64,000 nucleotides of DNA from Notamacropus eugenii (Eukaryota; Chordata; Mammalia; Diprotodontia; Macropodidae), in contig NC_092876.1 of assembly GCF_028372415.1 (NCBI RefSeq), forward strand, positions 62,648,885 through 62,712,884, given 5' to 3'. The notes under the pieces were generated by a model. That model made no database searches. It saw only the letters and a program-made list of their open reading frames with translations, and was not told where the DNA came from. Below, piece after piece: positions 10,736-22,789 of this stretch. Numbering within the stretch: the stretch's first letter is position 1; each line of letters begins with the position of its first letter. A program made the position numbers and the translations under genes.

Positions 10736-10834
10736 GTCATTCTGAAAGGCTTCTTCTCTTCCGGCTCTGGGAAGAAATGTTCCTTTCATGGTCTTTAATG
10801 ATTTAGTTCCCCCTTTAAGGCAACCGGCCCAAGT

Positions 10835-11835
10835 CAAGTCAACAATCATTCATCAAGTGCCTATCGTGTGCCAGGCACTGTGTCAAGTATTGGAGATATA
10901 AAAAGAGGCAAACGGCAGTTCCTGCCCTCAAGAAGCATATGATCTAACGGGGGAAGGGAGACAACATGCAAACAAATATGTAAAAAGCAAGTTGTCTACA
11001 ATATACATAGTAAATAATTAAAAGAGGAAAGGCACTGCAGTTAAGAAGGGCTAGGGAAGACTTCCAGTAGAAGGTATGATTTCAGTTGGGACTTAAAGGC
11101 AGACAGAGGGATTTGGGGCTTAAAGGAAGACAGGGAGATATCAACAGAGGGAAAGCATTAGCATTAAGAGGGATTGGGAAAAGCTCCTTGTAGAAGGTGA
11201 GATTTTAGCTGGGGCTTGAAAGAAGTCAGAGAAATCAGGAGAGATGGAAGTTGAAAGGGAGTGATTTCCAGACATGGGGGACAGCCAATGAAAATACAGA
11301 GTTAGAACGCGGTGTTTCTTGTTGGGGAACAGCAAGTGTCACTGGATCTTAGGCTAAGTGGAAGGGAATAAGGTATAAGAAGACTGGAAAGGTAGGAAAG
11401 AACCAGTTTACAATGAGCTTTAAAAGCCAAACAGAAGGTTTTCAATTTGATCCTAGAGGTCATAGGAAACCACTAGACTTTATTGAGGGTCACCTAGGTG
11501 GTGGCATAATGCACATAGCACTGACCCTACAGTCAGAAAGACTCCTTTTCCTGAGTTCAAATCTAGCCTCAGACATTTACTAGCTGTGTGTCCCTGGGCA
11601 AGTCACTTAATCCTGTTTACCTTAGTTTCCCCATCTGTAAAATGAGCTGGAGAAGGAAATGGCAAACCACTTCAGTATCTCTGCCAAGAAGACCCCAATG
11701 GGATCATGATAAGTTGGGACAGGATTGAACAACAACACAACAGAATATATTGAATAAGGGAGGTGACATGGTCAGACTTGCACTTTAGGAAGATCAGTTT
11801 GACAATGTTGAAAGTGGAGGGTACTCTCAAGATAA
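10835..11835 (-). mobile_element. L2-associated long repeat, split by a MAR1
   Basis: Begins as a reverse L2 3' end ('caagtgcctatcgtgtgcca', 'cctgccctcaagaagcatat', about 10,845-10,985). It continues into a long purine-rich repeat seen elsewhere in the window ('gatttcagttgggacttaaa', 'gggggacagccaatgaaaat', 'aaaagccaaacagaaggttt', 'gaccacta'-like 'aaaccactagactttattga'). The sequence is broken at about 11,485-11,745 by a MAR1 and resumes with 'gggaggtgacatggtcagac'. Similar text occurs at 14,035-14,140, 35,560-35,780 and 44,120-44,770. I could not assign the non-L2 part to a named family. Confidence 0.5.
11485..11745 (+). mobile_element. MAR1-type SINE inside the long repeat
   Basis: Forward copy from 'cacctaggtggtggcataat' to 'gggacaggattgaacaacaa'. 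It has all three modules (tRNA-like head, CORE, RTE tail) and interrupts the surrounding repeat, so it is younger. The flanks 'tttattgag' and 'atattgaata' hint at a short target-site duplication. Confidence 0.78.
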
Positions 11836-11844
11836 CTAATTTAA

Positions 11845-12270
11845 ACCCTTCATTTTACAGATGAGGTACATAAGGCACAAACTGGGGAAATGATTTGACA
11901 GAAGTTGCATAGCTAGTGGCAGAGTTGGGATTCAAACCTAGGCCTTATGACTCCAGATGAAGTACTTCCACCATCATCCAGTTCCTGATGTTCTAAATGG
12001 CCCACTCATGGGACAAATTTTCTATAAACAATTCAATAAATGTTTAGCGAGTTGGCACTAAGTGCTAAGCCCCATGGCAGATACAAAAAGTGAAAACATG
12101 AATACTTTTGACAACATAAATCTCATTTCAATCCATATAGGAACTTAACATTCCACAAAAACAAGTGAACAAACAGTAGTTAAGCCTCCCATGCTTCCCA
12201 AGCTCTGTACTAAAAACTGGAGATAAAAGGATGAAAAGGGACATAGTCCCTGCCCTGGAGGACCTTTTAG
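11845..12270 (-). mobile_element. MIR and L2 fragments
   Basis: Reverse MIR-like 'cccttcattttacagatgag' to 'gggattcaaacctaggcctt' (about 11,845-11,985). Then reverse L2 pieces with 'caataaatgtttagcgagtt' and 'ctaagccccatggcagatac', and a second with 'ctctgtactaaaaactggag' and 'tccctgccctggaggacctt' (about 12,020-12,270). Confidence 0.55.
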
Positions 12271-12396
12271 AATGGGTAGAAGGGAGTGGGGGCAGGAATA
12301 AGGAGGTAAAAAGACAGGTACATAGCTAATCATGATACAAGATGGAAGGTGACTGGGCAACAGAGATCCACATTTCAGAATCCTGGGAAAAAATAG

Positions 12397-12610
12397 GGCA
12401 GTCCATAGTGCACTGGGCTTGAAATCAGGAAGATTTCTCTCCGTGAATTCAAATCTGACCTCAGACACTGTGTGACCCTGGGCAAGTCACTTAACCCTGT
12501 TTGCCTCCATTTCATCATCTGTCAAATGAGCTGGAGAAGGAAATGGCAAACCACTTGAGTATCTCTGACAAGAAAACCTCAAATGGCCTCAGTAAGACAT
12601 AATGAACAAC
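12397..12610 (+). mobile_element. MAR1-type SINE
   Basis: Forward copy with a slightly shortened head ('ggcagtccatagtgcactgg'), 'gtgaattcaaatctgacctc', 'tgtgaccctgggcaagtcac' and the RTE tail 'gagaaggaaatggcaaacca'. 12,611-13,245 beyond it holds no feature I recognise. Confidence 0.75.
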
Positions 12611-13249
12611 CACAAGGAAAATAGAATACTTTCATTTGTGGGATAAACATGGAAGACTTCATGGTGAAAGCCTTCAGTTGACCTACAAAGAGGAGAAGGA
12701 ATCATTAGGCAGAAGTGAGGGCTTTATAAGCATGAGAATGGGATGGTATGAATGCACAGGCAGGAGAGGGCAGGACAAAAATTGAGGAAAATCTTGTAGT
12801 CCAGTTTAGTTATAAGACTGGGCATCTCACACATGCCCTCATATCTCTGTAACCCCTCACTACTTCTTTGAGTCAAGGTGCTTCTGGGGAATGATTTTAT
12901 TCAAAACCATACCCTGAGGCACCAATACAGCTCTATGCCAGGTCAGACAAAAGATACATGACTTTGAAGACAAAAAACATTTAACTATGATAAAACAGAA
13001 AGGTAAATAACAGGGAATTGAATAAGATAGTAAACATTCTCTATACTCTTAAAGAAAATGACAGCCATCTTCCAGGATCTCAGGGCAGGGATACTTGCAG
13101 TCTTCATTTATCTCTCTGCTTCCCCATTTTAGGGAGAAAAAGGGCACAGTTAGCTCAAACTTACAACCCTGGTGACAAAGTTTAGATTCTCATCTTGTCT
13201 ATTCCTTGAGATTTTTTTTGTGCTGGCTAAATTAGGCAGTGTAAGGGAG

Positions 13250-13995
13250 TGCTAACGTCTTGAAGCTGTTTCAATACTTGATGACTCCAAAGGGCTATAA
13301 AACTGCATACTCTTTGATCCAGCAATAACCAATACTAAGTCTGTATCCCAAAGATCAAAGGAAAAGGAAAAGGACCTATTCATACAACAATATTTATTGT
13401 AGCTCTTTTTGTGGTGGCAAAGAGCTGGAAATCAAGGGGATGAATATCAATTGGGAAATGGTTGAACAAGTTGGGGTATACAATTGTGATGGAATACTCT
13501 TGTACTATATGGAATGATGAGCAAGATGGTTTCAGAAAAATGTGGAAGTCTTATATGAACTGATGCAAAATGGAGTGAGAAGAACCAGGCGAACATTGTA
13601 CACAGTAACTGTAATATTGTAATGATAATCAGCTATGAAAGACCTAGCTACTCTGATCAAGACAATTATCCAACATAATTCTGAAGGACCCATGATGAAA
13701 AATGCTATCCCTCTACAGGGAGAACAGAAGAACTCTGAATGTAGATTGAAGCATACTTTTTTTCACTTTCTATGTTTTTTCTGGTGTGTGTGTGCATGTG
13801 TGTTTTCTTTTGCAACATGGCTAATATGGAAATATGTTTTTCATGGATTCACATGTATGATGAAGATAATATAGTAAAATGTATAATTAATATCCTATTG
13901 CTTGCCTTCTCAAGGAATAGGGAGGAGCAAAAGGGAGGAAAAGAATTTGGAGCTCAAAATTTTAAAAAATGAACATTTAAATTTTTTAAAAATGT
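13250..13995 (+). mobile_element. L1 3' end, 5'-truncated
   Basis: Marsupial-type L1 terminal sequence. It covers the end of the ORF2 region ('actttgatccagcaataacc'-like, 'aagagctggaaatcaagggg', 'gggaaatggttgaacaagtt', 'aaaatggagtgagaagaacc') and the 3' UTR with 'gatgaaaaatgctatccctc' and 'gaactctgaatgtagattga'. It ends in an A-rich tail near 13,995. Stops and short frames show it is dead. The short, independent 3' copy at 26,555 belongs to the same family. Confidence 0.75.
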
Positions 13996-14034
13996 AATTG
14001 GGAACTATTTAACAAAACAAATGAAAATATATTT

Positions 14035-14780
14035 TAAAATACTCAATGGTATGGAGTTTGTATTTTATTCTATAAATCAATAAGGAGATGCTGCTGACTC
14101 ATGAACTGATGGGTGATATGGTCATACCTTTCTGATCTTATATTTATACGTGTTAGTTTCCTAGTACTGTTTACCCCGTGGATTTCAGGGACTCTGAGTT
14201 TCTAATATTTCTCATTACCTCCAAAGATCTATAATTCATCAACAGGGGTGGTTTCTCCACCAACACAAACAAGTACCTCTCCACACTTTACTAGATGAGC
14301 TTGGTAAATTGTGGCCAAAACAAATCATCTGCTCATAGCTCACCATCTGGAAATGGATGCCACTGCCATGAATTGGGTTGCTCCAAGAGGTCATTCACAG
14401 TCTATAACCAGATTCCCACTGGAAGCTTTTCCAACATTTGCAGAATTTACATTCTTCCTGATACAGTCTTTAAGAAGCTAAGGTGTCTGTGCTATTGACA
14501 CCCCTGCTTGATGGAATTCTTCTTTCTTCTGTGTTTTCCTGCCATCTTCTGGTACCAGAAAAAGGAATGAAGATGAGCTAAATTTTGGGGGGTATTTAGC
14601 GTTAAAGCAGATGTCTAAGTTTATTTGAAAAGAGTCACTGGCTCTCACACCTGGAATGCTCTCCCTCCTCATCAGTCATACTGAAATGACAACATACCCA
14701 GCAAGTGGTGATCTAGCTACTGTTTGAAGACCTCCAGTGAAGAGAAGCCACCCTTCCCCCAAAGTAATCTGTTCTATTTT
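14035..14780. other. Mostly unrecognised sequence
   Basis: 14,035-14,140 resembles the long repeat at 10,835 ('atgggtgatatggtcatacc'). The remainder, about 640 bp, shows no family I can name and no convincing coding frame. Confidence 0.4.
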
Positions 14781-14782
14781 GG

Positions 14783-15030
14783 GAAAGCTGTGCGGTATGA
14801 TGGATAGAGTACTGAGCCTGGGATCAGGAAGTCTGAGTTCAAATCTGGCCTCAGACACTAGCTGTGTGCTCCTGGGCAAGTCACTTCACGTCTGCTTGCT
14901 TCAATTTCCTCATCTGTAAAATTGGGGTGGAGTTGGAATTAGGATCAAATGAGATGGTCATTGTAAAGTACTTAGCATGGTGCCTGGTGCATAGTAAGCA
15001 CTATATAAATGTTGTTGTTATTGTTATATT
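14783..15030 (+). mobile_element. MIR-type CORE-SINE
   Basis: Near full-length forward copy: 'atgatggatagagtactgag', 'gagttcaaatctggcctcag', 'ctcctgggcaagtcacttca', 'cctcatctgtaaaattgggg', 'agtacttagcatggtgcctg', 'gtaagcactatataaatg'. Confidence 0.75.
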
Positions 15031-15870
15031 CTTATTTCTGTCTCCTGGCTTCTTAACTTGCTTCACTTCCCAGCTCAAACTTCACTTTCTGCAAGAAGCC
15101 TTTCCCAATCCTCTTTAATTTTAGTGCCTTTTCTCTAAGGTTATCTATAATTTATCCTGTCTCTCTCTCTCTTGCGTGTACATAGTTGTTGGACTGTGAG
15201 CTCCTTGGAAGTAGAACCTGTCCTTTGCTTTTCTTTATATCCCCAGCAATTTTCATAGTGTTTGGTACATAGTAGGTGCTTAATAAATGGTTTCTGGCTT
15301 CACTTGATCAGTCCATTTCCCAATCACCCACCAAAGTGATTTTCCTAAAGCCCAAGTCTGACCATAGCACTCTTCCCCTACTCAATAAACTCAAATGGCT
15401 CCCTATTGCCTCCAGGATCACATACAAAACGCTGTTTAACATTCAAAACCCTTCATAACCTAGCCACCTCCCACCTTTCCAGTCTTTTCACTCCTTATTC
15501 TTCTCTCCTAAGTCATAGATGGTTTGGGTGGTGAGTTTGTGGAAGAGGTTCTATACCAACATAATCACAAATTCTTGATATGTTCCCAGAGCCCAGGCTC
15601 TTCAAATTAGAGAGCCCACAGATTTTGTCCAAAGATACCCCCAAACTAGCCAAAGAGATTAGCACTTGACCCACCCTCTCCAGCCTGCATGCATTAACCA
15701 AAGAAATTCCCTGTGACCAGAAAACACTCCCTGATCATCTCTACTGATTGAAATCCTGTCCAAGTACTATCTTTTCCATGAAGGCTTCCCTGGGTTGAAA
15801 CAGACTCTTCCTTCTCAAATTTTCCTGGAGAACTTTTTCTGAGTCATTCCTTTACCCCCAACACACTACA
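15031..15870 (+). mobile_element. L2 3' region fragments
   Basis: One L2 ends with 'tggactgtgagctccttgga', 'catagtgtttggtacatagt' and 'aggtgcttaataaatggttt' (15,031-15,300). A second piece has 'accaaagtgattttcctaaa' and 'catacaaaacgctgtttaac' (15,300-15,490). A third around 15,735-15,870 has 'ttttccatgaaggcttccct'. 15,500-15,730 is unassigned. Confidence 0.6.
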
Positions 15871-16289
15871 TTTTATTATATTTTTAGTAGGAAATATACA
15901 TTTTTTCATCCTCCAGGAGGGATAAGTGAGGTAAGGGGGGCAGGTTCCCCCCATATGCACAACAAACATCCTATGGAAGTTATGAGAAACAGCCTCAAAT
16001 AATTTGAATATTATATCTTTATTAGCCCCAGAGAAATTACACCCCAGAGTGAAAATTGAGGTATTTTCTCAAGCCTCTAAAGCAGGGATACTTAATCTGG
16101 GATCTGTAAACTTGGTTGTTTTTTAAAAATATATTTTGGTAACTGTATTTCAATATAAATAGTTTCCTTTACAACTCTAAGTATTTTATTTTATGCACTT
16201 AAAAATTTATTCTGAGAAGGGATCCACACACAGGTTTTACCAGATTGCCAAAGGGGTCTGTGACACCCCCCCCCAAAAAATTAAAAACT

Positions 16290-16500
16290 CTTGACATAGA
16301 CCCCAGGAAGTTTCCATTCTTGGCACCATATTTTGCAAAGGATATTGACCAGTTAGAAAGCATCCATGGAGAGACCAGAATAGTGAGGGGTCTACAGACC
16401 ATGCCACATGGGGATCCGTTAAATAAACTAGGGTTTTTATTTTATAAACTTGGAGAAAGGAAAACTTGGAGTGAAGAGGCAGGGACGTGATAATGGTTGT
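16290..16500 (+). mobile_element. L3/CR1 fragment
   Basis: Forward L3-type blocks 'tggcaccatattttgcaaag', 'atattgaccagttagaaagc', 'ggggtctacagaccatgcca' and 'gataatggttgtcttgtatg'. Preceding 15,871-16,289 is unassigned. Confidence 0.6.
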
Positions 16501-16599
16501 CTTGTATGTGAACAGCTATAATGAGAAAGAAGGATAAGCAGAACCGAAGCAAACCACACACATGACAATGGAAATGGAAAGGCTAAAGAAACAAAACTG

Positions 16600-16890
16600 A
16601 GTACTATGTAATTAAAATGAACAAGAAACTTGGCCTTAGAAAGAGATGAAAAAAACCACCTCCCTTCTTTTCAGAGATGGAGGAACTGTGAGTGTAGAAT
16701 ATTGCCTGCACTGTCAGACTGTTGGTTAGTAGTATTAAACGGATTTTTTTGCCTTCTTTTTTCTTCATACGTAAAGGATGGTTCCCTTGGTACGGAAGGG
16801 GAGAATTATATATTCAAAAAGAGGGATCATGTAAAAATAAAAGATATCAATAAAAAAATCTATAAAAAATTTATTTAAAAATTTTATTTA
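16600..16890 (+). mobile_element. Unclassified retroposon 3' end with A-rich tail
   Basis: Ends in 'aaagatatcaataaaaaaat' and further A/T-rich sequence, typical of a LINE-like or LINE-driven insertion. The body ('agagatggaggaactgtgag', 'ctgcactgtcagactgttgg') resembles a marsupial interspersed repeat but I cannot name it. A reverse-strand origin is not excluded. Confidence 0.35.
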
Positions 16891-16969
16891 AAAAATGAGA
16901 AAAGCCCCTTATCAATTCACGCCTATATTAATGCAATAGCCTCTTTTCAAAAATTTTTGTACTTCAAGT

Positions 16970-17535
16970 CTGTCCCCACTCGGATGCATCCTCCACTCAA
17001 CCACCAAAGTGAATTTCCTAAAGCTCGGGTCTGAATGTATCATCTCCCTACTCAATAAGCTCCAGTGCCTCTCTATTATCTCTGCTTGGCTTCTAAAGTC
17101 CTTTCCAACCTGGCCCTTCCTATCCTTCCAATCTTGTTTCACTTTACCTCCCTCCATATACTCCATGATGCAGCCACACTGACCTTCTGACTCTTCCTCA
17201 CACAGAATAGTGCATTTTTCCCTTTTCACCAGCTCTCTCCTATTCCTGGAATATTCTTCCTCCTTACCTTTATTTCATGGCTTCCCTGACGTCCTTTAAA
17301 ACTGCATTTAAATCCCATTTTCTGCTACAGACTTTTCTCAATCTGTTTCCCACTTCTCCCCACCTCACTAGTACCCTTCCTCTGAGCACATGTTCCATTC
17401 ATCCTGAATTCTTTACATGCTGTCTCCCCCATTAGAATGTGAGGTCCTTGAGGCTTATATTTTGCCTTTCTTTCCACTTAGCACAGTGTCTGCCATATAG
17501 TAAATGACTAATAAATGTTTGTTTAATGACTGAAT
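16970..17535 (+). mobile_element. L2, long 3' part
   Basis: A well-preserved forward L2 of about 560 bp: 'accaaagtgaatttcctaaa', 'cctactcaataagctccagt', 'ttccaacctggcccttccta', 'tgatgcagccacactgacct', 'attcctggaatattcttcct', 'attagaatgtgaggtccttg', 'cttagcacagtgtctgccat'. It ends at 'aataaatgtttgtttaatga'. The implied protein end is full of stops. Confidence 0.75.
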
Positions 17536-17749
17536 TTATAAATAATCTGCTTTAAGCAAAAGAAGAATCCCAAAAGATCTTAAGATAGCTGAAATTTCCT
17601 TGCAGCCAGTGCCTCTGTATCAGTTTTGTGATTGGTATAAGGAAGGAATTATCCACATCTTCCATCTGGTCAGGTAGTCTATAGAATATTTAGAAAATGA
17701 TATCATTTCTGTTTTTCCCTCTTTTGATACGTAGTCAAATGAACTATAG

Positions 17750-18175
17750 AATCTAAGAATGAAAAGGAACCTTAAAGGTCATCTCATGCAACCTGTACCT
17801 GACCTAAAACCTCCTCCAGGTCATTCTCAACGGATTTTAACCTCTGATTTAGGTTTGTCGATGAGAAAGAACCTATTGCCTCCCATAATGGCCCTTTCTA
17901 CTTGTTCTAATTGTTAGCAAGTTAGCAAGGCTTAATTTGCCTATTAGCAACTTCTCCCCATTGCTCCTTGGTCTGGAAAGAAGGACCTCTAAGACCAGAT
18001 GGAATAAGTTTAATCACTTTTCTACATAATAACCCTACAAACACCTGAAGATTGTTATAACATCCCTCCCAGCACAAGTTATCTCTCCTCCAGGCTTAAC
18101 AAATTCAGTTCAGAATCACAAAAAAAAAAAAAATCACAGAATTTGAAAATTGGAAGGTACTTCAACAGCCCCCTA
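17750..18175 (-). mobile_element. Probable L3/CR1 fragment
   Basis: Reverse-oriented blocks: 'aacttctccccattgctcct', 'tggtctggaaagaaggacct', 'taatcacttttctacataat', 'tgaagattgttataacatcc' and 'tctcctccaggcttaacaaa'. These correspond to the same parts of L3 seen at 33,885 and 59,400. A run of A's lies at 18,120-18,133. Confidence 0.5.
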
Positions 18176-18221
18176 ATCTAATCCACAACTGAAAGGAATC
18201 CCTATTATAACATAAAGAGAA

Positions 18222-18455
18222 GGAAGGAAACAAGTATTTATTAAATACCTACTGTGTACCAAGCACTGCACTAAGCATGTTATAACAATTATTTCATCTG
18301 ATCCTCAAAACAACTTTAGGACCTAGGTGTTGTTATTATCTTTATTTTACAGTTGAGGAAACTGAGGCAGGCAGAGATTATGTGATTTATCCAGGGTCAC
18401 ATAGCTAGTCTGAGGTCAAATTTGAACTCAAGTCTTGCTGCCCCACTTAGCAGCC
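18222..18455 (-). mobile_element. MIR
   Basis: Nearly complete reverse MIR: 'tatttattaaatacctactg', 'tgatcctcaaaacaacttta', 'attttacagttgaggaaact', 'ccagggtcacatagctagtc', 'tttgaactcaagtcttgctg'. Confidence 0.75.
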
Positions 18456-18606
18456 TCCATATATAATAAATTCAAATCAGACTAGATGCTGCCCCACTAA
18501 TTTCAGAAAAATGAATCAGGAAGATACACTGCATCGATTTTACTGCTGTACCCCAAGGACTTCTCTCTAGGCTTTTCCATTTGATATACAACTGAAACCT
18601 CTCATA

Positions 18607-18930
18607 TGTATTATCTCCCCCTATTAGAATGTGAGCATCCTGAGAGCCCAGACTATCTTGCTTTCTATTTGTATCCATAGCCCTTTGTATATCATAAGTG
18701 CTTAATAAATGTTTTTTCATTCATTCATTTATTCTGAGATGCTGGGAGACAGCATCATGCAGGAGATAAAGTATTACTACTGTAGCCAGGACAACCTGGG
18801 TTCAAATTCCACCTTAGACTCTTCCTTGATATTCAATATTGGGCTTAACTTCTCTGTGTTTCTGTTATATCTTCTATAAAATGAGGAGATTGGACACATT
18901 AGCCTCTGAGGTTCTTTCCAGCTTGAAATC
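18607..18930 (+). mobile_element. L2 end and MIR-like fragment
   Basis: L2 terminal block with 'cctattagaatgtgagcatc' and 'aagtgcttaataaatgtttt' (18,607-18,730). A MIR-like forward piece follows with 'gggttcaaattccacc' and 'tataaaatgaggagattgga' (about 18,740-18,930). Confidence 0.55.
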
Positions 18931-18949
18931 TACAAACCTAATTCAAAGA

Positions 18950-20055
18950 TCAAAGATCCATCAAGAATGGAAAGGAATTCCTGATGTAGTATGTCCTTGA
19001 AGTAGTTGTGGGGCAGCAGGGGGAGGGGGCGGGGTGGGGCAGTGTTGAAGGATCACTTCCATGGTTCATGAGCAGTGTCTTACCTGAACAGCAAACTCAG
19101 CAAATTATCCAGACAGTTCTGGTCCGGTGGGAAGATGATTGCTTGTACAGAAATCCAAAATGGGTCTTGGGTAAAACCAAACCAGAAGGTGACACTACAA
19201 ATATGGACATTGTGGGAAGCACGATATTCACCCCATGGCAACCCCAAGTTCATTTCCCTTCCAAGGTCAGCTGATGGATGATTTGAGCTGTCTATGTGTT
19301 TCTATGCACCTTCATGGGTTCCTCGGAATCCTTTGCATTTTCTGCATTACCTTGGGAGTGAAATAAAGGCTGCCCTATCCATGTACATTGCTATCATGAG
19401 GGACTGTATGGGAGCCATGGGACTCTGTTATATACTTGAAGAAACAGATGTAAGCCAAATATCAGTTAAACATAGAGATTTTCCAACTCTAGGTGAAGGA
19501 AATAAACTAAACAGAGAAAATTAGCCTCTTGGGGTCAGCTTCCAAGACCAGATGGAATATGGATGATCCTAGTGTCATGGGGGCAGAAGTGGGATGGGAA
19601 GGGGGCAAGCCTGAGCTGTGGGTTATGTGCCTATATATGAAATTCCACATAGACTCAGAAATATATTATTTTTACAAGACAAGATAAAAGCACCCTAGTT
19701 TCTGATCTGGGTTCATCCTTTTCCCAGAAACACTCTTCCCCTTACTCTGTCTGTACAAAATCCCCCAAAGCTCTGAAGATAAGCCCTGCCTCCCTCACTA
19801 TCTCAGATCACTCTATCCTTTCCTTTTTGGCAGATAAGAAAACAGGGCAACTCAAGACTTCACAAAACCACATGATTTCTTATTTCTTTCTAATTTCTAG
19901 AGTGGTAAAAGAAAGAAACAAACAAAAAACAAAGGAACAACAACAAAAACTTATGGCCTTTAAAGTTCCTTCCAGCTCTCTACTTATGATCCAATGATCC
20001 TAAGACCTGAGTTCAAATCCCAACTCTGCCACCAGCCAAAGGACAAGTGAAGACA
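18950..20055. other. No recognised repeat or gene
   Basis: About 1.1 kb. It includes a G-rich patch (about 19,011-19,040) and overlapping open frames at 19,008-19,281 and 19,294-19,524, none of which resembles a protein family I know. This could be unique spacer DNA or an old, unrecognisable processed copy. Confidence 0.3.
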
Positions 20056-20059
20056 GTCA

Positions 20060-20275
20060 GGAAAACCTTAGATACTTACTAGCTATATGACCTTGGGCAA
20101 GTCACTTAACTTGTCTGCCTCAGTTTCCTCAGTTGTAAAAAGGGGATAATAAATGCACCTACCCCAGAAGGGTTGTTGTGAGGCTCAAATGAGACAATAT
20201 TTATAAGGCATTTGTCATAATGTTTGGCACATAAAAGGTACTATATAAGTACTGGCTATAATTATTGTTTTTATT
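20060..20275 (+). mobile_element. MIR
   Basis: Forward MIR: 'cttactagctatatgacctt', 'gggcaagtcacttaacttgt', 'tcagttgtaaaaaggggata', 'gttgttgtgaggctcaaatg'. Confidence 0.75.
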
Positions 20276-21935
20276 TCTTGCCTGAGCAAAGGCGACTAAA
20301 CAGCAATCCCAAAGATGGACATGTCCAGCCTTGGAGGCAAGCTTAGGAGTTCAAGAGGATCCCGAGACGCTGTGTCCGATTGTCAGAGCTGAATGAGTAA
20401 GATGTAGGAGTTTCTACATCAAAGAAGACCACTAAGGGGCAAAAGAACTCAAGCCCTGGCTGGGCTTGTTATATGGCATGGACTTGGAGGAAATTGTTTG
20501 GACAGCATGGAGCTGAGATGGGATGTAAGATGCTGTACCCCAAAGGGGGTGCCACATTCATCCAATTATTGTTCCCCATAAGAAGAGCAGAAAGTAAAAA
20601 GAGTAGGGGTGAGGGGAAGTACCTAATGGCAATAGATTTGGTCCCCTGATGGATGGTTAGATGGGATGCAAAGCAGGGTCTGAAGCCACCTCTGTGTGGT
20701 GGGTTGAGGTGAGCCTTCACTCATAAAAACATTTAATCAGACCTGAAAGACTCCCAAAGCTGAGTTAATTAACTGCTGTGGGGGGAAGTAGGAGTCACTG
20801 GAGACTCAGGTGAGTATTCACCATGTTGAAAGCCACCACCCCTCCCTCAAGGACTAGCTCTCTCTACCTCTGCACAGCACACCAAAGCTTATGTCTTATG
20901 TCTTACTCCATATCTGAAGATTGTTAGTGTCAGACTTCATTAGATTCTTTATGCAACTAGTGGGGCATTATTCTCTGTACATGACCATCCCTGCGGAAGG
21001 TATGTTCTAGCAGAAGTCATTCTGAGAGTCTCCTAACTCTTCTCTTTGGCTTCTAGACTCTCCTGCCACGTGTGGCAGGCTGAATCCATAGTCTTGAATA
21101 CAGGATCTGCCAGAGAAAACTAGGAAGATCTCTTTGAGCTGAGGCAATATGAAGTGAGTTGAGCTAAGAGAATAATATATACCAATAATAACAATATGAC
21201 AAAGAAAAACAACTTGGAGATACTTTGGAACTCTGACCAATGCAATGATCCGCCTCAGTTCTAAGGGACCAAAGAAACTCTGCCCTCCCCACCTCCTGTT
21301 GGAGAGGTGATGCTTTTCAAACGAAGAAAGAGACATGCATTCTTGGTCATGACCAATGAGAGAATTTATTTTCCTAGACTATGAAAATTTGTTATGAGAT
21401 TTTTCTTTTTCTTTAGGTTCAATTAGGGTAGGAAGAGAAGGAAATAGAGAAAATAAGTATTTATAAAAATTAAATTAAAATGAAGCCAAAAAATAAAACA
21501 AAAACTACAAGTTGACAACCAAATGATTAGTCATCATGGACAAAGTGTGGAATTGTGAAGGTTGACTATTTTTTCGTATTATATCCTCTGTAAGGTGGCC
21601 ACAGGACCCCAGATCCCTGGGTTAAACAACCTAACCCTACTTTATCAGAGCATGGGAGAGGAGAAAATATTCCTTCAACCTACTCACAGATCCAATACTC
21701 ATGCATCTCCCCACCCTCAGAGGAATGCTGCCCTCTTCCCAACTGTGTAGCTACCAAGTCAAGGCCTTTTGGTCAAAAGTCATAGAAAAGGGATCTCTAG
21801 GGAGAAGCATATGGAGAGAAGCCAGCTATGATGAGTCTTTCTGTGTCTGAATGCCTTCATCCTGAGCCATCAGATTTTTGCAATGCAGTAGCCAAACAAG
21901 ACTTGTTTTTCCCCACCATAACACAATTCAGGAAT
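20276..21935. other. No recognised repeat or gene
   Basis: About 1.66 kb. No repeat family, splice structure or plausible protein was seen. The longest frame (21,007-21,336, minus, 109 codons) has no familiar motif. A minor A-rich stretch lies around 21,460-21,530. Confidence 0.35.
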
Positions 21936-21939
21936 GTCA

Positions 21940-22110
21940 GAGCTGGAAGGGCAGGATGAAATGTAAGTGCTGGAGGAACCCTAGAGATCATGTATTCCAT
22001 TCCTGTCATACAGAAGGAATCAAAACCCAAAGAAATGAAGCAACATGCCCAAAGTTACCCAATAAGTTACCAGTAGAACCAAAGAAAGAGCTCATTTCTC
22101 TCAGTTCCTG
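21940..22110 (+). repeat. Ancient SINE-like element fragment
   Basis: A copy of the element that seeds the 33-bp arrays: 'gaatgtcagagctggaaggg', 'ctagagatcatgtattccat', 'cccaaagaaatgaagcaaca'. It shows no tandem expansion here. Confidence 0.5.
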
Positions 22111-22540
22111 ATACAGCATTAAATGAATTATTTCCTCCCCCACTTCCACTCTCCAAGTGCTAAGAAAATATAGTCAATTTCCACTAAATTCAAAACTAGA
22201 CATTTCTGAGCCAGTGGCCAACGTGGCCTCCATCCCCAACATCTCCCAGGTTCTTAGGGTTCTGCTGAGGGAAAGAAAAGCATCCTATCTGATCAAAGTA
22301 ATTTACTCCAAGACTTTAGAGATTTCATAGATTGACCTTATCAGAAACATTTGAATTTTAAAGAATGCATTTAAAAAGACATATTTTAATAGGGATAAAT
22401 ATAAATTGGGTCCAAAAAATCAACTTCACAAATAAGAAGCAGATGTATGACTAGAGAGCAGTTTGACCTGAAAACCACTGAGGTTTTAGTAGACTTCAAG
22501 CTCAGTATGAATAGTCATATGGCAGTCCCCCCCACCCCAA

Positions 22541-22765
22541 AATATTATCTCATTCTTATTCTTACAACTCTAGGAGGTAGGTGCTATTACTACCCCAATT
22601 TTACCAAGGCAGACAGGTTAAATGACTTGTCATGGGTTACATAACCTCAGTTTCCTCATCTGTAAAATGGGGATATTTAAGAGCGTATCTCCCCCAAATG
22701 TGAAGATCAAAGGAGATAATATTTGCAAACCTTAAAGTGCTATATAATATTATTTGAGATTATAT
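22541..22765. repeat. Inverted-MIR composite A
   Basis: The left half is a reverse MIR 3' half ('attatctcattcttattctt', 'aggtgctattactaccccaa', 'aatgacttgtcatgggttac'). It joins near 22,641 to a forward MIR 3' half ('cctcagtttcctcatctgta', 'aatggggatatttaagagcg', 'atatttgcaaaccttaaagt'). The same composite, including the private block 'tatctcccccaaatgtga', is found at 24,702-24,935. Confidence 0.65.
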
Positions 22766-22789
22766 TAAGAGAAGCAGAGTCTCTGGGAC

